From Haemophilus sp. (GTDB lineage Bacteria > Pseudomonadota > Gammaproteobacteria > Enterobacterales > Pasteurellaceae): a stretch of 64,000 nt of DNA. Below the pieces are notes generated by a model. The model was not told the origin of the DNA. It searched no databases and worked only from the letters and a program-made list of their open reading frames with translations. The translations under genes and the position numbers were made by a program. Shown here one piece after another: positions 51,524 to 60,125 of the stretch (positions are counted from its first letter, which is position 1; every line of letters starts with the position of its first letter). The DNA lies in contig JAHZCD010000009.1 in the NCBI GenBank assembly GCA_019423025.1, positions 1 through 64,000 on the forward strand. Direction: 5' to 3'.

Positions 51524-51916
51524 TTAACGTTTGGAGTATTGTGGACGACGACGTGCTTTGTGTAAACCAACTTTTTTACGTTCAACGCGACGTGCGTCAC
51601 GAGTAACGAAGCCAGCTGCACGAAGAGCAGGACGTAAAGTCTCATCATATTCCATTAATGCACGAGTGATACCGTGACGGATTGCACCCGCTTGACCAGA
51701 AATACCACCACCTTTAACAGTGATGTATAGGTCTAATTTATCAGTTAATTCCACTAATTCTAACGGTTGACGTACGATCATACGAGCTGTTTCGCGACCG
51801 AAATATACGTCTAATTCACGTTGGTTGATAGTGATTTTACCACTGCCCGGTTTGATAAATACACGAGCTGAAGAGCTTTTGCGGCGACCAGTGCCGTAGT
51901 TTTGATTCTCTGCCAT
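51524..51916 (-). CDS. rpsI: Ribosomal protein uS9
   Basis: Small-subunit ribosomal protein S9, 130 residues, which contacts the P-site tRNA through its C-terminal tail. The C-terminus RRPQYSKR with the terminal Lys-Arg is intact, as is the internal GGGISGQAGAIRHGITRALM. It follows rplM after 16 bases and shares its promoter and leader. Confidence 0.98.
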   Translation of the reverse strand: MAENQNYGTGRRKSSSARVFIKPGSGKITINQRELDVYFGRETARMIVRQPLELVELTDKLDLYITVKGGGISGQAGAIRHGITRALMEYDETLRPALRAAGFVTRDARRVERKKVGLHKARRRPQYSKR

Positions 51917-51932
51917 TTCCTAAACCTCGTGA

Positions 51933-52361
51933 TTAAATGTCTAATACTTGTGGTTGTTGTGCTGCGTGTTGGTGTTCTGCACCTGCATACACTTTTAATT
52001 TACGGAACATTGCACGTCCTAATGGACCTTTTGGCAACATACCTTTAACCGCAATTTCAATCACCGCTTCAGGACGGCGAGCGATCATTTCTTTGAAAGT
52101 CGCTTGTTTGATACCACCTACATAGCCAGTGTGCCAGTAGTAAAGTTTATCTGTTTCTTTACGACCAGTTACTGCCACTTTGTCTGCGTTGATAACGATG
52201 ATGTAATCACCAGTATCTACGTGTGGAGTGTACTCAGCCTTGTGTTTACCACGAAGACGGCGTGCTAATTCAGTAGCTAAACGACCTAAAGTTTTACCTG
52301 TCGCATCTACCACATACCAGTCACGTTTTACTGTTTCCGGTTTTGCTACAAAAGTTTTCAT
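51933..52361 (-). CDS. rplM: Ribosomal protein uL13
   Basis: Large-subunit ribosomal protein L13, 142 residues, an early assembly protein. It starts MKTFVAKPETVKRDWYVVDA and contains GKTLGRLATELARRLRGKHK, both typical. It is the first gene of rplM-rpsI and is preceded by a long structured leader. L13 represses its own operon in E. coli, and the leader here would be the target. Confidence 0.98.
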   Translation of the reverse strand: MKTFVAKPETVKRDWYVVDATGKTLGRLATELARRLRGKHKAEYTPHVDTGDYIIVINADKVAVTGRKETDKLYYWHTGYVGGIKQATFKEMIARRPEAVIEIAVKGMLPKGPLGRAMFRKLKVYAGAEHQHAAQQPQVLDI

Positions 52362-52394
52362 TAATTAATTACCAAAATATAAGTTTGATACCCA

Positions 52395-52495
52395 GTGTTC
52401 CATACTGATTGAAACACAACCATTAATCTTAATCTCCACCCCTTCGAGTGTGATCTCGATAAAATAATGCACGGTGGGAATCCGTGCATTTACAG
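52395..52495 (-). promoter_or_regulatory. Structured leader of rplM (candidate L13 autoregulatory site)
   Basis: The 329-base gap between rplM and metF holds no gene. Read on the minus strand, AATGCACGG (52482-52490) pairs perfectly with CCGTGCATT (52466-52474) around seven bases. A TCGAG/CTCGA hairpin follows before the rplM start about 80 bases on. These can be attenuator or L13-binding elements. The stems are seen; the role is inferred from the known L13 autoregulation in E. coli. Confidence 0.5.
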
Positions 52496-52625
52496 GGTCG
52501 GCACATTATACCTATTTTTAGAAAAAATGCTAACTTTTTGTGCAAATAAATTGATTTTCTTTTAAAATACAACGCACAATAAACAATCATTAATTTCATT
52601 CATTATTTTGATGAAATCATTGAAA

Positions 52626-52654
52626 TTGACGCATATTAGTTCTTATCTTATGAT
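52626..52654 (+). promoter_or_regulatory. metF promoter
   Basis: TTGACG (52626-52631), a 17-base spacer and TATGAT (52649-52654) make a near-consensus sigma-70 promoter 37 bases before the ATG. Upstream an inverted TTTCAT...ATGAAA (52594-52616) could be an operator. I looked for MetJ boxes (AGACGTCT) and saw none. Confidence 0.7.
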
Positions 52655-52690
52655 AAGTGCATTCTAATAAAAAACGTAAGAAGGCATGCT

Positions 52691-53581
52691 ATGAGCTACG
52701 CAAACGAAATTAACACATTAAATCAACATCTTGCTGATACTAACAAAAAAATTAATGTCTCCTTTGAATTCTTTCCGCCTAAAAATGAAAAAATGGAAAG
52801 CATGCTTTGGGATTCCATTCATCGCTTAAAAGTATTAAATCCTAAATTTGTTTCCGTCACCTATGGTGCAAACTCTGGCGAACGTGATCGTACACATAGC
52901 ATCGTGAAAGCCATTAAAGCAGAAACAGGCATAGAAGCCGCACCACATTTAACAGGTATTGATGCAACACCTGAAGAATTAAAAGAAATTGCAAAAGATT
53001 ATTGGGATAGCGGTATTCGTCGCATTGTGGCATTACGCGGTGATGAGCCAAAAGGCTATGCCAAAAAACCTTTCTATGCGGCTGATTTAGTTGAACTACT
53101 CCGCTCCGTAGCTGACTTTGATATCTCAGTTGCAGCATACCCTGAAGTTCATCCTGAAGCAAAATCAGCACAAGCAGATTTAATCAATTTGAAACGTAAA
53201 ATTGATGCAGGTGCGAATCATGTCATTACTCAATTCTTCTTTGATATTGATAGTTATCTTCGTTTCCGAGACCGCTGTGCATCCATTGGTATTGAGGCTG
53301 AAATTGTTCCGGGTATTCTACCTGTAACTAACTTCAAACAACTTCAAAAAATGGCATCATTTACGAATGTAAAAATTCCATCATGGTTGGCTAAAGCATA
53401 TGAAGGATTAGATGATGATCCTACTACTCGCAATCTTGTCGCGGCGAGTGTGGCAATGGATATGGTAAAAATCCTTTCTCGTGAGGGTGTAAATGACTTC
53501 CACTTCTACACGTTAAATCGTAGCGAACTCACGTATGCGATTTGTCATACATTAGGCATTCGCCCTGCAGCGAATCCATAA
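52691..53581 (+). CDS. metF: 5,10-methylenetetrahydrofolate reductase
   Basis: FAD enzyme that makes 5-methyltetrahydrofolate for methionine synthesis. The 296-residue protein (E. coli 296) starts MSYANEINTLNQHLADTN. VSFEFFPPKNEKMES holds the catalytic glutamate, and IRRIVALRGDEP, the substrate-binding DAGANHVITQFFFD and VPGILPVTNFKQL are intact. AAGAAGG precedes the ATG. It is a single-gene unit convergent with nlpC and ends in a paired uptake-sequence terminator. Confidence 0.98.
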   Translation: MSYANEINTLNQHLADTNKKINVSFEFFPPKNEKMESMLWDSIHRLKVLNPKFVSVTYGANSGERDRTHSIVKAIKAETGIEAAPHLTGIDATPEELKEIAKDYWDSGIRRIVALRGDEPKGYAKKPFYAADLVELLRSVADFDISVAAYPEVHPEAKSAQADLINLKRKIDAGANHVITQFFFDIDSYLRFRDRCASIGIEAEIVPGILPVTNFKQLQKMASFTNVKIPSWLAKAYEGLDDDPTTRNLVAASVAMDMVKILSREGVNDFHFYTLNRSELTYAICHTLGIRPAANP

Positions 53582-53587
53582 AAGAAA

Positions 53588-53617
53588 AAGTGCGGTTAAT
53601 TTTAACCGCACTTTTTT
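53588..53617. terminator. Bidirectional terminator between metF and nlpC
   Basis: A head-to-head pair of AAGTGCGGT and ACCGCACTT with A and T tracts lies directly after the metF stop codon and just before the minus-strand nlpC stop codon. Confidence 0.8.
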
Positions 53618-53624
53618 ATTTTCA

Positions 53625-54110
53625 CTATACTCGTCTAACTTGCCAAAAGGCTTTCTTCCAATAAGGGCTGTTCATCGAAGAATAAATCACGCCACCTTTG
53701 GTTGAGGCATGTAAAAATTTATCTTCTTTCACATAAATCCCGACATGATACCCATTTGGTCCACGCCCTGTCTTAAAGAAAATTAAATCGCCAGTTTGGA
53801 TATCTTCTTTGCGAACAAGTTTTCCATAACCCGCTTGATCTTTCGTTGTACGAGGAAGGCGAATGTTAAAACGGTCAATAAAGGTCTTTTGCACAAAACC
53901 AGAACAATCAATACCGCCACGAGACTGTCCACCTAAGACATAAGGTGTACCCGCCCATTCATATTGTTGTTCACTTAACATGGCAATGGCTATAATCGGA
54001 TCACCAATCTGACCTTTATAGTTCATCGCATACTCTTCACGAACACCACTTGAACAAGCAAAAAGCAAAAAACTTCCTGCGACTAAAAAAGCACATTTAA
54101 TCTTATTCAT
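53625..54110 (-). CDS. nlpC: NlpC/P60-family lipoprotein, murein endopeptidase
   Basis: A 161-residue lipoprotein with an NlpC/P60 cysteine-peptidase domain. I choose the ATG at 54108-54110 (MNKIKCAFLVAGSFLLFACS), which gives a signal peptide and the lipobox LFAC with the lipidated cysteine at residue 19. The catalytic cysteine is in GGIDCSGFVQK, the histidine in YHVGIYV, and the third polar residue follows in HAST. It should cut peptidoglycan stem peptides in the periplasm, as E. coli NlpC/MepS relatives do. A paired uptake-sequence hairpin lies only 16 bases before the ATG, right after ihfA. Confidence 0.94.
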   Translation of the reverse strand: MNKIKCAFLVAGSFLLFACSSGVREEYAMNYKGQIGDPIIAIAMLSEQQYEWAGTPYVLGGQSRGGIDCSGFVQKTFIDRFNIRLPRTTKDQAGYGKLVRKEDIQTGDLIFFKTGRGPNGYHVGIYVKEDKFLHASTKGGVIYSSMNSPYWKKAFWQVRRV

Positions 54111-54125
54111 GTTCAATCCTGACAA

Positions 54126-54151
54126 AAGTGCGGTCAAAAACGACCGCACTT
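54126..54151 (-). terminator. Uptake-sequence hairpin between ihfA and nlpC
   Basis: AAGTGCGGT and ACCGCACTT face each other in the 47-base gap. The stem ends about 16 bases before the nlpC ATG, leaving no room for a promoter downstream, so nlpC must be read through the hairpin or start within it. Confidence 0.7.
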
Positions 54152-54157
54152 TTCTTA

Positions 54158-54457
54158 CTATTGTTTTGGCTTGGTGTTTTCCACACGAGCACGTAATTTT
54201 TGCCCTGGCTTGAATGCCACTACTCGGCGAGCAGAAACAGGAATGCTTTCACCTGTTTTTGGATTACGCCCTGGACGGGAAGCTTTATTACGAAGTTCAA
54301 AATTACCAAAACCTGATAATTTTACTTCACCACCAGATTCTAACGATAAACGAATTTCCTCAAAAAAGTCTTCCACTAATGCTTTAGCTTCAGCTTTTTG
54401 TAATTGATACTTATCTAATAAGTATTCAGTAATATCAATTTTTGTAATCGTTGTCAT
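54158..54457 (-). CDS. ihfA: Integration host factor alpha subunit
   Basis: DNA-bending protein of 99 residues that pairs with IhfB. The ATG at 54455-54457 (MTTITKIDITEYLLDKYQLQ) is chosen; the frame runs 11 codons further into pheT. GFGNFELRNKASRPGRNPKTG holds the beta arm with the conserved proline that intercalates in DNA. It lies 13 bases after pheT and before nlpC, the same order (pheS-pheT-ihfA) as in E. coli. Confidence 0.97.
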   Translation of the reverse strand: MTTITKIDITEYLLDKYQLQKAEAKALVEDFFEEIRLSLESGGEVKLSGFGNFELRNKASRPGRNPKTGESIPVSARRVVAFKPGQKLRARVENTKPKQ

Positions 54458-54470
54458 GTTAGTCTCCTGT

Positions 54471-56861
54471 TTAGTCTCTAAGCTCCGCATTAAAGCGTTG
54501 TTTAACTTCGTTTAATACAGCAGAGATTACCGCATTAATCTCATCATCTTCAAGCGTTTTTTCATTATCTTGAATAGTTAAACTGATTGCTAAGCTCTTA
54601 TGTCCGCTAGCAACGCCAATGCCTTGATATACATCGAATAAATTGACTTGTGTTAATTTTTCTCCGCCCGCTTGCTTACATGCTTCGATAATATCGCCTG
54701 CTGGCACATTATCAGCAACGACTAAAGCTAAGTCACGACGGTTTGCTGGGAATTTTGAAATCTCTTTAGCTTGAACCACACGACGATTTGCAATGGCATC
54801 CCATAAAATTTCAAAAACAACCGCTTTGCCATTTAATCCTAATTTTTGAGCGATAAGTGGATGAATAGTTCCAATAAAACCAATTTCTTTTCCATCTAAT
54901 TCAATTGAAGCAGATTGCCCTGGGTGCAATGCGCTGTGTGCTTTTGCCACAAATTTAACACGACTACCTACTTCTGTGAGAGAAAGAATACTTTCTAAAT
55001 CACCTTTAAGGTCAAAGAAATCAACCGTTTCTGCTTTACCTGTCCAACATTCTGATTTTGCTGTACCGGTAATCACACCGGCAAGAACAAACTCTTGGCG
55101 CACACCAAATTCTGCATTGGCATCAGGAATAAAACGTAATCCTGTTTCAAATAAACGCACGCGGTTTTGTTGACGATTTTGATTGTATAGCACTGCACCG
55201 AGTAATCCACTTAATAATGAAACGCGCATTGCTGACATTTCAACTGAAATTGGGTTTGGCAATACAAGCGCTTCAATTTCTGGATGAAGTAAAGTCTGTA
55301 CTTTTGGATCAACGAAGCTATAAGTAATCGCTTCTTGATAATCTGCATCAACAAGAGCAGTTTTAATTCGGCTTAAATCTAAATCTGACTCTTTATGTTC
55401 ACGCATACGAAGATGTGCTAATGGTGCATTATTTGGAATGCTGTTATAGCCATAAATACGTGCTACTTCTTCAATGAGATCTTCTTCGATTTCAATATCA
55501 AAACGCCAGCTTGCTGAGGTCACGGTCCAAACATCATTAGCATATTTCACGGCAAAACCTAAACGCTCAAAAATCTCGGTCACGGTTTCAGTTTCAATAT
55601 GATGACCTAATAAGCTATCTAATTTTTCACGACGTAAAGTGACTTCATTGACTTTTGGCAAATATTGCTCGCTCACCACCTCGCAAATTTCACCTGCTTC
55701 GCCACCACAAATGTCAAGTAACAATGCTGTTGCTCTTTCCATTGCGTGACGTTGTAGCGTAAAATCAACACCACGTTCAAAGCGATGCGAAGAATCGGTG
55801 TGTAAACCATATTGTCTTGCACGTCCCGCAATCGCTAATGGAGCAAAGAATGCTGCTTCTAAAATTACATCTCTTGTTGTTTCAGCATCAACACCACTTG
55901 CTTGACCACCAAAGATACCCGCCATTGCTAATGGACCAGTTTGATCTGCAATAACTAAAGTATTCGGCTGTAATTTTGCAGTTGTGCCATCTAATAAAAC
56001 AAGTTCTTCGCCGTTATTGGCTAAACGTACTTGAACAGGTTGAGACACTTTTGATGCATCAAAAGCATGCATTGGTTGGCCTAATTCAAGCAAAACATAG
56101 TTAGTAATATCTACAATTGGGTCGATAGTACGAATACCACAACGACGTAATTTTTCTTGTAACCAAATTGGTGACTGCGCTTTAACATTCACATTTTTCA
56201 CCACGCGCAATAAATAACGCGGACATGCTTCTGGCGCATTTAATTCAATTTGAACTTTATCTGAAATCGTTGCAGGTACAGCATCAAAGTGCGGTTGATT
56301 AACAACTTGTTTATTAACCACGCCAACTTCACGCGCAACACCTGCAATGCTTAAACAATCTGCACGGTTTGGCGTTAAACTAATTTCAATGGCTCTATCA
56401 TCTAAATCTAAATATTCACGTAGATTTGTGCCTACTGGTGCATCTAACGGTAATTCAATAATACCATCTGCATCCACATCAATGCCTAATTCAGAGAATG
56501 AGCAAAGCATCCCTTCTGAAGGTTGTCCACGTAATTTAGTCTTCTTAATTTTAAAATCACCAGGTAATACAGCGCCTTCAGTTGCACATGCTACTTTTAA
56601 ACCTTGACGGCAATTTGGTGCACCACAAACGATATCTAATAAACGGTCGCCACCAACATTTACTTTAGTGACACGTAATTTGTCTGCATCAGGGTGTTGC
56701 GCACATTCAACAACTTCACCCACAACAACACCTGTAAAGTCGCCAGCTACTTTTTCAACACCATCAACTTCTAAACCAAGCATCGTGATTTGATCACATA
56801 ACTGCTCTGTTGAAATTGATGGATTAACCCATTCTCTCACCCAATTTTCACTAAATTTCAT
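54471..56861 (-). CDS. pheT: Phenylalanyl-tRNA synthetase beta subunit
   Basis: The 796-residue beta subunit (E. coli 795) of the alpha2-beta2 synthetase. The N-terminal tRNA-binding (EMAP-II-like) domain spans about 39-148, with VVVGEVVECAQHPDADKLRV. The B3/B4 editing domain, the B5 domain, the catalytic-like core and the C-terminal ferredoxin-fold anticodon-binding domain (RRDLALVVADNVPAGDI) follow in normal order. It lies 75 bases after pheS. An uptake sequence is found within it near 56288. Confidence 0.98.
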   Translation of the reverse strand: MKFSENWVREWVNPSISTEQLCDQITMLGLEVDGVEKVAGDFTGVVVGEVVECAQHPDADKLRVTKVNVGGDRLLDIVCGAPNCRQGLKVACATEGAVLPGDFKIKKTKLRGQPSEGMLCSFSELGIDVDADGIIELPLDAPVGTNLREYLDLDDRAIEISLTPNRADCLSIAGVAREVGVVNKQVVNQPHFDAVPATISDKVQIELNAPEACPRYLLRVVKNVNVKAQSPIWLQEKLRRCGIRTIDPIVDITNYVLLELGQPMHAFDASKVSQPVQVRLANNGEELVLLDGTTAKLQPNTLVIADQTGPLAMAGIFGGQASGVDAETTRDVILEAAFFAPLAIAGRARQYGLHTDSSHRFERGVDFTLQRHAMERATALLLDICGGEAGEICEVVSEQYLPKVNEVTLRREKLDSLLGHHIETETVTEIFERLGFAVKYANDVWTVTSASWRFDIEIEEDLIEEVARIYGYNSIPNNAPLAHLRMREHKESDLDLSRIKTALVDADYQEAITYSFVDPKVQTLLHPEIEALVLPNPISVEMSAMRVSLLSGLLGAVLYNQNRQQNRVRLFETGLRFIPDANAEFGVRQEFVLAGVITGTAKSECWTGKAETVDFFDLKGDLESILSLTEVGSRVKFVAKAHSALHPGQSASIELDGKEIGFIGTIHPLIAQKLGLNGKAVVFEILWDAIANRRVVQAKEISKFPANRRDLALVVADNVPAGDIIEACKQAGGEKLTQVNLFDVYQGIGVASGHKSLAISLTIQDNEKTLEDDEINAVISAVLNEVKQRFNAELRD

Positions 56862-56936
56862 TATCTCTGTATCCTTTATTGATGAACGTGTTACGTTCTA
56901 AATTAATCATTATCGTCAATTTAACCCAACGGTTAA

Positions 56937-57926
56937 TTACTTAAATTGTTTTAAAAAACGTAAGTCGTTTTCAAAGAATGAACGTAAATCTGTGACGTTG
57001 TAGCGTAACATGGTTAAACGCTCAATCCCCATGCCTACTGCAAAGCCAGAATATTCATTTGGATCAATACCTACGTTACGTAACACATTAGGATGCACCA
57101 TACCACAACCTAATACTTCTAACCATTTACCGTTTTTGCCCATTACATCGACTTCTGCAGAAGGTTCAGTAAATGGGAAATAGGAAGGACGGAAACGAAC
57201 TTGTAAATCTTCTTCAAAAAATGCACGTAAGAAATCGTGTAATAAGCCTTTTAACTCGGTGAAGTTTGCTTTTTTATCTACATAAAGCAATTCAATTTGA
57301 TGGAACATTGGTGTGTGTGTTTGATCGTAGTCGTTACGATATACACGACCAGGTGCCATTATACGAATAGGCGGCTGCATTTTTTCCATGGTACGAATTT
57401 GCACACCTGAGGTTTGTGTACGAAGTAATAATTCAGGATTAAACCAGAATGTATCGTGATCAGCACGTGCAGGGTGATGTTTAGGGATATTTAATGCATC
57501 GAAATTGTAATAATCACTTTCAATTTCTGGACCGGTTTCCACAGAAAAACCTAACTCTGAAAAGAATTTTGTTACGCGATTGATGGTAATGGTCACTGGG
57601 TGTAAACCACCAGTTTCTGTTTTACGACCTGGAAGGCTCACATCAATACGCTCTTTTTCTAATTTCGCATTGAGTTCAGCTTGCTCCCACTCTGCTTTTT
57701 TAGCATTTAAAAAATCTAATGCCGCTTGTTTTGCCTCATTGATTTTAGCCCCCATTGCTGGACGCTCTTCTGCAGCAACATTACGCAATTCCTGCATAAA
57801 TTGGGTGAAATGCCCTTTTTTACCAAAATATTCCACACGAATTTCATCTAATGTGGCTAAACTTTTATTTTCGATTTGTTCAATCGCTGATTTTGCTTTC
57901 TCAACAAGATCTTTCAGATGTTGCAT
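56937..57926 (-). CDS. pheS: Phenylalanyl-tRNA synthetase alpha subunit
   Basis: The 329-residue catalytic subunit. An N-terminal coiled coil binds tRNA (about 1-90). Class II motifs follow, with LHPVTITINRVTKFFSELGF, the RTQTSGVQIRTM segment, motif 2 in RVYRNDYDQTHTPMFHQIE and motif 3 in SGFAVGMGIERLTMLRY. Position 294 in the E. coli enzyme (Ala, phenylalanine specificity) lies within the AVGMG motif and is Ala here. It is the first gene of pheS-pheT-ihfA-nlpC. No phe leader peptide was recognised upstream. Confidence 0.98.
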   Translation of the reverse strand: MQHLKDLVEKAKSAIEQIENKSLATLDEIRVEYFGKKGHFTQFMQELRNVAAEERPAMGAKINEAKQAALDFLNAKKAEWEQAELNAKLEKERIDVSLPGRKTETGGLHPVTITINRVTKFFSELGFSVETGPEIESDYYNFDALNIPKHHPARADHDTFWFNPELLLRTQTSGVQIRTMEKMQPPIRIMAPGRVYRNDYDQTHTPMFHQIELLYVDKKANFTELKGLLHDFLRAFFEEDLQVRFRPSYFPFTEPSAEVDVMGKNGKWLEVLGCGMVHPNVLRNVGIDPNEYSGFAVGMGIERLTMLRYNVTDLRSFFENDLRFLKQFK

Positions 57927-58126
57927 AGTTTCCCCTGATTATCTTTTCTAACTAAAAATACGCTTAATGATAATACTAACTCATTAAAAAATCACGCGTT
58001 TATTGGTAAATTGATGTTTCAGGTGAAAAATGACAAAGATTTTTGCTATTTTTTGAGATATATCACAGTAATTTTTAACATTTTAGATAGAATGAAGAAG
58101 AATCGAGCATGTCTAGGAGGCGTATT

Positions 58127-58990
58127 ATGTGGAAATCAATTTCTCAAGTCTTAGCTGATCAATTTGGTGCTTACTATAACATCAAAGAAAAAAACAAAGT
58201 ACCAGGGGGCGAAGTAAATGAAACTTGGCTTATTACGGATGGAATCCAACCAGTCTTTGTTAAAGTGAATGAACGGTCTTATCGTTCAATGTTTCGTGCT
58301 GAGGCTGATCAATTAAACCTACTAGACAAAACCAATACAATCAGACTTCCACAAGTGTATGGCGTAGGCTGTTCTCAAAATCATAGTTTCTTATTGTTAG
58401 AAGCGCTTACTATTACTCAACAAACTGATGCCACAGCACATTTTGGCGAAGAATTAGCAAAACTTCATCAAGTATCCGGTACTAAAAACTATGGTTTAGA
58501 TTTTGATACTTGGCTTGGTCCTGAGTATCAACCTAACAAATGGAATGGGAGCTGGGCGAAATTCTTTGCAGAACAACGCATTGGATGGCAATTACAGCTT
58601 TGCAAAGATAAAGGATTGGATTTTGGCGATCTTGATTTAATAACTGAAAAAGTAAAACAAAAGCTTGCGAAACATAATCCGAAACCCTCTTTGTTACATG
58701 GTAACTTATGGATTGAAAATACGGCTGTTGTAGGTAACCAAACCTTTACTTATGACCCTGCTTGCTACTGGGGGGATAGAGAATGTGATTTAGCATTCAG
58801 TGAACTATTCCAACCTTTCTCGCCTGAATTCTATGAAATTTATGACCGCACTTTCCCGCTTGATAAAGAAGGTTTTGAAGAAAGAAAACACCTTTACCAG
58901 CTCTATTATTTACTCAATTTCAGCCATCGTTTTAATGGAAGTTATATCAACTTAACCACTAAATTGATTGAAGAACTTTTACTTGAATAA
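58127..58990 (+). CDS. Fructosamine kinase-family protein (YniA-like)
   Basis: A 287-residue kinase-fold protein of the fructosamine/ketosamine-3-kinase family, which phosphorylates sugars attached to amines so that they fall off. The start at 58127 (MWKSISQVLADQFG) follows a strong AGGAGG. Family features include the FVKVNERSYRSMFRAEADQL lysine-glutamate pair, the catalytic-loop LLHGNLWIEN and the metal-binding YDPACYWGDRECDLA. E. coli YniA (286 residues) is the closest known type; its natural substrate is not clear. It is divergent from pheS and convergent with the OmpA-like gene. Confidence 0.92.
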   Translation: MWKSISQVLADQFGAYYNIKEKNKVPGGEVNETWLITDGIQPVFVKVNERSYRSMFRAEADQLNLLDKTNTIRLPQVYGVGCSQNHSFLLLEALTITQQTDATAHFGEELAKLHQVSGTKNYGLDFDTWLGPEYQPNKWNGSWAKFFAEQRIGWQLQLCKDKGLDFGDLDLITEKVKQKLAKHNPKPSLLHGNLWIENTAVVGNQTFTYDPACYWGDRECDLAFSELFQPFSPEFYEIYDRTFPLDKEGFEERKHLYQLYYLLNFSHRFNGSYINLTTKLIEELLLE

Positions 58991-59009
58991 TTTCTTAACA
59001 TAAAATAAA

Positions 59010-59040
59010 AAAGAGCGTAATTTTTATTACGCTCTTTTTG
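59010..59040. terminator. Bidirectional terminator between YniA-like and OmpA-like genes
   Basis: AAGAGCGTAAT pairs with ATTACGCTCTT around a short T loop, with A and T runs on either side. It lies between two convergent stop codons. Confidence 0.85.
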
Positions 59041-59054
59041 TCTTCTCTATCTAA

Positions 59055-59912
59055 TTATTTTTGATAAAGAGGTGCTGGACCTTGAGTTCCACCGTTAGTT
59101 TGACCACCTTCTTGTAATTTTAATACAGAACCAGAAGCAGTGATTTCTACACGACGGTTTGGACGTAAACAGTCTTTCTCAGCTTTACTTGCGTGTTTGT
59201 AACCATTACAAGCTTTAACTTGTGGCACTTTACCGTAACCAACAGCTGTAATTTCAGATGTTACGCCATCTTCAATTAAACGAGCTTTAACACGGTTTGC
59301 ACGACGTTGAGAAAGATCTAAGTTGTAAGCATCAGAACCTAAACGGTCAGTATAACCTGCAACTTTAACTTCTTTAGCACCAGTTTCTTTTAATTGTGCT
59401 GCAACGTTATCAACAACTTCTTTACCACGTGGAGTTAAAGTATCTTTATCGAAGTCGAACAAGAAGTCACCACTTAAAGTAAATGCTGAGTTTCCGTTAC
59501 AACCGTTTGGATACCAGAAGAAGCTTTGAGCATTGTGGTTTTTGTCAAATAATATTTTGTATTGACAAATTTTGTGAACACCGTTCTCACGATAGTTGAA
59601 CGCATAATCCCACTCTTCAACACCGTATAAACCTTCAGAGAAGTGTGGACGACCGATTAGGTTATATAATTGGTCTTTGTTCATACCACGTTCGATCATA
59701 CGAACGTTATCCCAGTTTGGCCATGAACCAAATTGGCTACCGTCATGGTTGAAACCAGCTTTATCAATCTTAGGCCATACGAGTTGTGGTACTTGTTGAC
59801 CATCAACTTCTTTATATTCTGGAGTACCAGCTTCTGTAACTTTGCTTAAGTTACCACAAGCAGCAACTGTCGCTACTGCTACTGCAGATAATAAAATACG
59901 AGATAATTTCAT
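59055..59912 (-). CDS. Outer-membrane lipoprotein with BamE-like and OmpA domains
   Basis: A 285-residue lipoprotein. The signal peptide ends in the lipobox VAAC with the lipidated cysteine at residue 19. Residues about 65-135 resemble a SmpA/OmlA (BamE-like) fold: MIERGMNKDQLYNLIGRPHF and the later EEWDYAFNY. Residues about 145-260 form an OmpA-type peptidoglycan-binding domain with GYTDRLGSDAYNLDLSQRRA, the Asp/Arg motif that holds diaminopimelate. The two-domain layout would tie the outer membrane to the wall. The C-terminal tail is Gly/Gln/Pro-rich. The high-quality ribosome site and long AT-rich promoter region fit an abundant protein. Confidence 0.87.
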   Translation of the reverse strand: MKLSRILLSAVAVATVAACGNLSKVTEAGTPEYKEVDGQQVPQLVWPKIDKAGFNHDGSQFGSWPNWDNVRMIERGMNKDQLYNLIGRPHFSEGLYGVEEWDYAFNYRENGVHKICQYKILFDKNHNAQSFFWYPNGCNGNSAFTLSGDFLFDFDKDTLTPRGKEVVDNVAAQLKETGAKEVKVAGYTDRLGSDAYNLDLSQRRANRVKARLIEDGVTSEITAVGYGKVPQVKACNGYKHASKAEKDCLRPNRRVEITASGSVLKLQEGGQTNGGTQGPAPLYQK

Positions 59913-60125
59913 TTCTTTACCTTTTTACTGTTAAGGTGCAATCCTTGCAAGAAGAACCTACACAACTAAACTTTATAAATTTTACAAATAAAACTATAAA
60001 AAGTTTCATGGCGTATGGTAGTCATAATTCTTTAACTTGTAAATAAAAAAACATTAAAAAATGATTTTTTATGGAACTTTTTTGTAAAGTTGTGTAAAGA
60101 GTTGTCAAATAAGTAAATTTTTTTC

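Noticed and set aside
52561..52690. MetJ boxes before metF
   Set aside because: No AGACGTCT-like tandem octamers were found in the region.
57580..57951. 123-residue plus-strand frame over pheS
   Set aside because: Antisense shadow of the conserved PheS N-terminal region, with no ribosome site.
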